NCBI GenBank assembly: GCA_045805605.1
Contig: JBJMKX010000026.1
Location: forward strand, 1-19,635
Length of the DNA: 19,635 bases
DNA from: DATBDE01 sp045805605
GTDB taxonomy: Bacteria > Actinomycetota > Thermoleophilia > Solirubrobacterales > Solirubrobacteraceae
Reading direction: 5' to 3'
Made by a program: the position numbers and the translations under genes. This document shows, one piece after another, positions 16,636 through 19,635 of the stretch; the first letter of the stretch is position 1; each line of letters starts with the position of its first letter. The notes beneath the pieces are model-generated. The model ran no database searches. It was not told the origin of the DNA and saw only the letters and a list, made by a program, of their open reading frames with translations.

Positions 16636-18119
16636 CCCTCGGCACCGCCGGCCACATCGACCACGGCAAGACCGCGCTCGTCGGCGCGCTGACCGGGCGC
16701 GACACCGACCGGCTCCCCGAGGAGAAGGCGCGCGGGATCTCGATCGCCCTCGGCTACGCGCCGCTCGAGCTTCCGTCCGGGCAGCGCGTCTCGGTCGTCG
16801 ACGTGCCCGGGCACGAGCGCTTCGTCCGCACGATGGTCGCGGGGGCAACCGGCATCGACTTCTTCCTGATGACGATCGCCGCCGACGACGGCGTCATGCC
16901 GCAGACGCGCGAGCACGCGGCGGTGCTCGAGGCGCTCGGCGTGACGGAAGGCGTGGTGGCGATTACGAAGAGCGATCTCGCCGACCCCGAAGGGGTCAAG
17001 TCTTTCCTTGCCACACCGGGATCGGATGTGGGAAATCAAGACTTGACCCCGGTCGTGGCGGTGTCGGTCAAGACCGGCGAGGGGCTCGACGAGCTTCGCG
17101 CTGCGCTGGACCGCGTGGCCGCCCGCGTGCGCAGTCGCGCCGACCGTGACGCTCCGGCCCGCCTGCACGTCGACCGCTCGTTCACCATCAAGGGCGCGGG
17201 GACGGTGGTGACCGGGACGCTGTGGACGGGTTCGCTCGCCCGCGGGGACGAGCTCGTGGTGCTGCCGGAGGGGCGCGAAGTGCGCGTGCGCGGCGTGCAG
17301 GTCCACGACGAGCCGGCGGACCGCGCCCCGGCGGGCCAGCGAGTGGCGGTCAACCTGGTCGGCGTCGGCCGCTACGAGGTCGGGCGCGGCGACGTCCTCG
17401 CCGGCCGCGGCGCGGGGCTCGAGCCGACGTTCCGCCTCGACGTCGAGCTGAACTTCCGTCCCGAGCACGGCGATCGCGTGCAGGTCCACCACGGCACGCG
17501 CGAGGCGCCAGCGCGGCTGGCCGAGCTGGGCGGCCGCTTCTGGCAGCTTCGCCTCGAGCAGCCGCTCGTGGCGGCGCGGGGCGACCGGATCGTGGTTCGG
17601 AGCGTGGCGCCACCGGACACGCTGGGCGGCGGCACCGTGCTCGACCCGCACCCGAGGCGCCACGGGCCCTCGCGCGACACCATCGTCCGCCTCGAGCGCC
17701 GCAGCCGGGGCGAGCCAGATCCACCACCTGAACCCGCACCCAAGCCCCCAACGCCGAGCGCCCAACGCCCAACGCCGCTGTTCCCAGAGGCGCTGGCCCT
17801 CGAGGAACGGCTCCGGGAATCGGGCTTCGAGCCGCCGCTGAACCCCGAGCTCGACGAGCACGCGCTCGCGGCCCTGCGGGAGGCGGGCCGAGCCGTCCGC
17901 GTCGGGCGCCAGCTCCACTACCACCCGGAGCGATTGGCCGAGATCGAGCGCCGGGTCCGCGCCCGCATCGAGCGCGACGGCTCGATCACGCTGGCCCAGC
18001 TGCGCGACGAGCTCGGCACCTCGCGCAAGTTCGCCCAGGCCCTGCTCGAGCACTTCGACGCCACCCGGGTCACGCTGCGGCGCCCCGACGACACGCGGGT
18101 GCTGCGCCGGCGGGGGTGA
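16632..18119 (+). CDS. selB: Selenocysteine-specific elongation factor (SelB), apparently CTG start and shortened C-terminus
   Basis: A 495-residue GTPase that delivers Sec-tRNA to UGA codons. Motifs: G1 GHIDHGKT (7-14), G3 DVPGHE (57-62), G4 TKSD (112-115), G5 SVKTGEG (145-151). Beta-barrel domains run to about 340. The C-terminus has only two clear winged helices: LALEERLRESGFEPP onward (388-436) and VRARIERDGSITLAQLRDEL (442-461) with TSRKFAQALLEHFD (463-476), the SECIS-binding last unit; E. coli SelB (614 residues) has four. Residues 121-140 come from a palindromic repeat and 372-382 from a heptamer repeat. No ATG, GTG or TTG lies in frame before the P-loop; the CTG at 16632 overlaps the selA stop (CTGA). 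The first standard start (16803) would remove G1. Confidence 0.93.
   Translation: MTLGTAGHIDHGKTALVGALTGRDTDRLPEEKARGISIALGYAPLELPSGQRVSVVDVPGHERFVRTMVAGATGIDFFLMTIAADDGVMPQTREHAAVLEALGVTEGVVAITKSDLADPEGVKSFLATPGSDVGNQDLTPVVAVSVKTGEGLDELRAALDRVAARVRSRADRDAPARLHVDRSFTIKGAGTVVTGTLWTGSLARGDELVVLPEGREVRVRGVQVHDEPADRAPAGQRVAVNLVGVGRYEVGRGDVLAGRGAGLEPTFRLDVELNFRPEHGDRVQVHHGTREAPARLAELGGRFWQLRLEQPLVAARGDRIVVRSVAPPDTLGGGTVLDPHPRRHGPSRDTIVRLERRSRGEPDPPPEPAPKPPTPSAQRPTPLFPEALALEERLRESGFEPPLNPELDEHALAALREAGRAVRVGRQLHYHPERLAEIERRVRARIERDGSITLAQLRDELGTSRKFAQALLEHFDATRVTLRRPDDTRVLRRRG
16992..17050. repeat. 59-bp near-palindromic interspersed element, copy B (inside selB)
   Basis: This copy has the same GGGGTCAAG...CTTGACCCC ends and the same 59-bp length as copy A at 4682-4740. 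The left 28 bases match copy A at 27 positions; the right inner part has drifted, so the hairpin is less perfect, but the outer 13 bp still pair exactly. It is read in frame by selB as residues 121-140, between the G4 and G5 motifs of the GTPase domain. Confidence 0.9.
17747..17774 (+). repeat. CCCAACG heptamer array, copy 2 (inside selB)
   Basis: Four 7-bp units: CCCAACG, CCGAGCG, CCCAACG, CCCAACG. It encodes PPTPSAQRPTP (about residues 372-382), part of a Pro-rich linker between the beta-barrel domains and the winged helices of SelB. It has the same orientation and unit as the intergenic copy at 6241-6264. Confidence 0.8.
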
Positions 18120-18135
18120 CGGGCAGCCGGCCCGC

Positions 18136-18666
18136 CTAGAGCTCGCCCCCGGCGACGGGAGGCGCCGTCGGGTCGTCGGCCTCAGCGGAGTGCTCGCGCA
18201 CGAGGTACTCCTCGACGTCCATCGGGCGGGTGGCGGAGCGCTCGACCACCTTGAGCAGGCCCGACATCGTCGCGACCTCCTCGACCTGCTCCTTGAGGAA
18301 CCACTGCATGAACTGCTCGGAGAGCAGGTCGCCGCCGTCGCGCGCGACCCGGGCGAGCTCCGCCACCTGGTCGGAGACACGCCGCTCCTGGTCGAGCGCG
18401 ACGCGGACGGGCTCCGCGATGTCGGCGAAGTCCGTGCGGGGCGCGTCGATGCCCGGCACCTGCACGGCGGCGTCGGCGTCGAGCAGGTACTGCACCATCA
18501 TCATCGCGTGGTTGCGTTCCTCCACCGCCTGCCGGTAGAAGAACGCGGCCAGGCGCGGGAGCGTCTCGCCGTCGTAGTGGACCGCGTTGGCGACGTACTG
18601 CTGATGCGCGGCGAACTCGTTGGCAATCTGCTCGTTGAGCCGCTCGACGAAGGCGGAGTCGGGCAT
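18136..18666 (-). CDS. Ferritin (non-heme, FtnA-like)
   Basis: A 176-residue four-helix-bundle iron-storage protein. The ferroxidase ligands fall at the same numbers as in E. coli FtnA: Glu17, Glu50, His53 (EERNH), Glu94 (QERR), Gln127 and Glu130 (KEQVEE), with Tyr24 also present. It should oxidise Fe(II) and store iron in a 24-mer. No heme-ligating Met typical of bacterioferritin is evident at residue 52. The last 20 residues (SAEADDPTAPPVAGGEL) are an acidic, disordered-looking tail beyond the fifth helix. The gene converges on selB with a 16-bp gap and diverges from the sugar-nucleotide enzyme with a 26-bp gap. A GGAGG lies about 14 nt before the ATG. No iron-regulator box was identified. 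Confidence 0.93.
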   Translation of the reverse strand: MPDSAFVERLNEQIANEFAAHQQYVANAVHYDGETLPRLAAFFYRQAVEERNHAMMMVQYLLDADAAVQVPGIDAPRTDFADIAEPVRVALDQERRVSDQVAELARVARDGGDLLSEQFMQWFLKEQVEEVATMSGLLKVVERSATRPMDVEEYLVREHSAEADDPTAPPVAGGEL

Positions 18667-18692
18667 GGTGCGCAGGCTATCCTCCGGCGCCG

Positions 18693-19635
18693 ATGAGCAC
18701 GTGCCTGGTCACCGGCGGCGCCGGCTTCCTTGGCTCCCACCTGTGCGACGAGCTGCTGCACCGCGGCCAACGCGTCATCTGCGTGGACAACCTCGAGACC
18801 GGCACGCTGGCCAACATCGAGCACATCCGCTCGCCCGACTTCGTCCACCTCAACGTGGACATCACGCAGCCGTACTACGTCGACGAGCCGATCGACTTCG
18901 TCTACCACCTGGCCTCGCCGGCATCGCCCATCGACTACCTGCGCCTGCCGTTGCACACGCTCAAGGTCGGGTCGCAAGGCACACACCACACGCTCGGCGT
19001 GGCCAAGTTCAAGCGGGCCCGCTTCCTGCTCGCCTCGACCAGCGAGGTCTACGGCGACCCCCAGGTCCATCCCCAGCCCGAGTCCTACTGGGGCCACGTC
19101 AACCCGATCGGCCCGCGCGGGGTCTACGACGAGGCGAAGCGTTACGCCGAGGCGCTGACGATGGCCTACCACCGTCATCAGGGCGTTGACACATGCATTG
19201 CGCGCATCTTCAACACCTACGGCTCGCGAATGCGCCCACACGACGGGCGCGCCATCCCGACCTTCCTGCGCCAGGCGCTTCAGGACAAGCCATTGACGGT
19301 GTTCGGCGATGGCAGCCAGACGCGGAGCTTCTGCTTCGTCGAGGATGAGATCCGGGGCCTCGTGGCGCTGATGGAATCGGAGGTCCACCTGCCGATCAAC
19401 ATCGGTAACCCCGGCGAGTACACCCTCCTCGAGCTGGCCGAAGCCGTGATCGAAGTCACGGGGTCACGGTCCGAGATCGTCCATGAGGCGCTGCCGATCG
19501 ACGACCCACAGGTCCGTCAGCCGGACATCTCGCTGGCCCGCGAGGTGCTCGACTGGGAGCCGCAGATCGAGATTCGCGACGGCCTACGGTCGACCATCGA
19601 CCGCACCGGCGTCGAGCGGCTGATCGGCAGCGGGT
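18693..19635 (+). CDS. UDP-glucuronate decarboxylase-like SDR enzyme (UXS type), 3' end beyond window
   Basis: 314 codons are seen with no stop; the family length (about 310-320) suggests only a few residues are missing. It is an extended short-chain dehydrogenase with NAD-binding TGGAGFLGS (7-15), the active-site segment LASTSEVYGDP (113-123), and Tyr145/Lys149 in GPRGVYDEAKRYAEA. The block SYWGHVNPIGPRGVYDEAKR and the ARIFNTYGSRMRPHDGR segment (170-186) are characteristic of UDP-xylose synthases, which oxidise and decarboxylate UDP-glucuronate to UDP-xylose for cell-surface glycans. A related dTDP/UDP-sugar dehydratase is less likely. The ATG at 18693 sits 26 bp from the divergent ferritin start, and no Shine-Dalgarno is evident, so a leaderless message is possible. 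Confidence 0.92.
   Translation, partial: MSTCLVTGGAGFLGSHLCDELLHRGQRVICVDNLETGTLANIEHIRSPDFVHLNVDITQPYYVDEPIDFVYHLASPASPIDYLRLPLHTLKVGSQGTHHTLGVAKFKRARFLLASTSEVYGDPQVHPQPESYWGHVNPIGPRGVYDEAKRYAEALTMAYHRHQGVDTCIARIFNTYGSRMRPHDGRAIPTFLRQALQDKPLTVFGDGSQTRSFCFVEDEIRGLVALMESEVHLPINIGNPGEYTLLELAEAVIEVTGSRSEIVHEALPIDDPQVRQPDISLAREVLDWEPQIEIRDGLRSTIDRTGVERLIGSG

Overview
The window is very GC-rich and densely packed. Genes overlap by 4 bp (NTGA junctions), start on GTG/TTG, and often lack an obvious Shine-Dalgarno sequence. Gene content points to an actinobacterium, most likely of the Thermoleophilia (Solirubrobacterales/Gaiellales-like): a siroheme sulfite/nitrite reductase of actinobacterial type, a separate carboxyltransferase subunit and a possible epsilon-like subunit, a MoaD-MoaE fusion, SelA/SelB and a UXS-type sugar-nucleotide enzyme. 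The taxonomic placement is inference from gene style, not from a marker gene.

Layout. (1) Positions 1-3716, minus strand: an assimilatory sulfate-reduction operon read as sir > cysH > TauE/SafE-type permease > cysD (cut by the window edge). Its leader (3717-3850) holds two perfect palindromes and two hairpins. (2) 3870-5270, minus: a small protein resembling an acyl-CoA carboxylase epsilon subunit, an AraC-type regulator and a glyoxalase-fold protein, divergent from (3) an ornithine cyclodeaminase/mu-crystallin family gene (5291-6238, plus). (4) 6265-14653, minus: PhoD-type phosphatase (Tat signal), propionyl-CoA-carboxylase-type carboxyltransferase, membrane-anchored cupredoxin, a SRPBCC/Pro-Glu-rich protein, a DUF2269-like membrane protein, methylmalonyl-CoA mutase catalytic subunit, a secreted TolB-like beta-propeller, a 49-codon methyltransferase remnant and a YCII-domain protein. 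(5) 14693-18119, plus: moaD-moaE fusion > selA > selB, tightly overlapping. (6) 18136-18666, minus: ferritin. (7) 18693-end, plus: UDP-glucuronate decarboxylase-like enzyme, cut by the window edge.

How the genes work together. The sulfur operon reduces sulfate to sulfide. The carboxyltransferase (Asp at the propionyl-specific position) and the mutase (Tyr/Arg at the methylmalonyl-specific positions) fit a propionyl-CoA to succinyl-CoA route. Molybdopterin synthase next to the selenocysteine machinery suggests a molybdenum selenoenzyme such as formate dehydrogenase elsewhere in the genome.

The most unusual signal is a 59-bp near-palindromic element present twice (4682-4740 and 16992-17050). 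Each copy lies inside a protein-coding gene (AraC-type regulator and selB) and is read in the same phase, supplying about 20 amino acids to each protein, much like the in-frame palindromic elements of Rickettsia. A second repeat, a CCCAACG heptamer array, is found between two convergent genes and again inside selB, where it encodes a proline-rich linker. selB also appears to start on CTG. No CRISPR array, rRNA, tRNA, transposase or integrase gene was seen.
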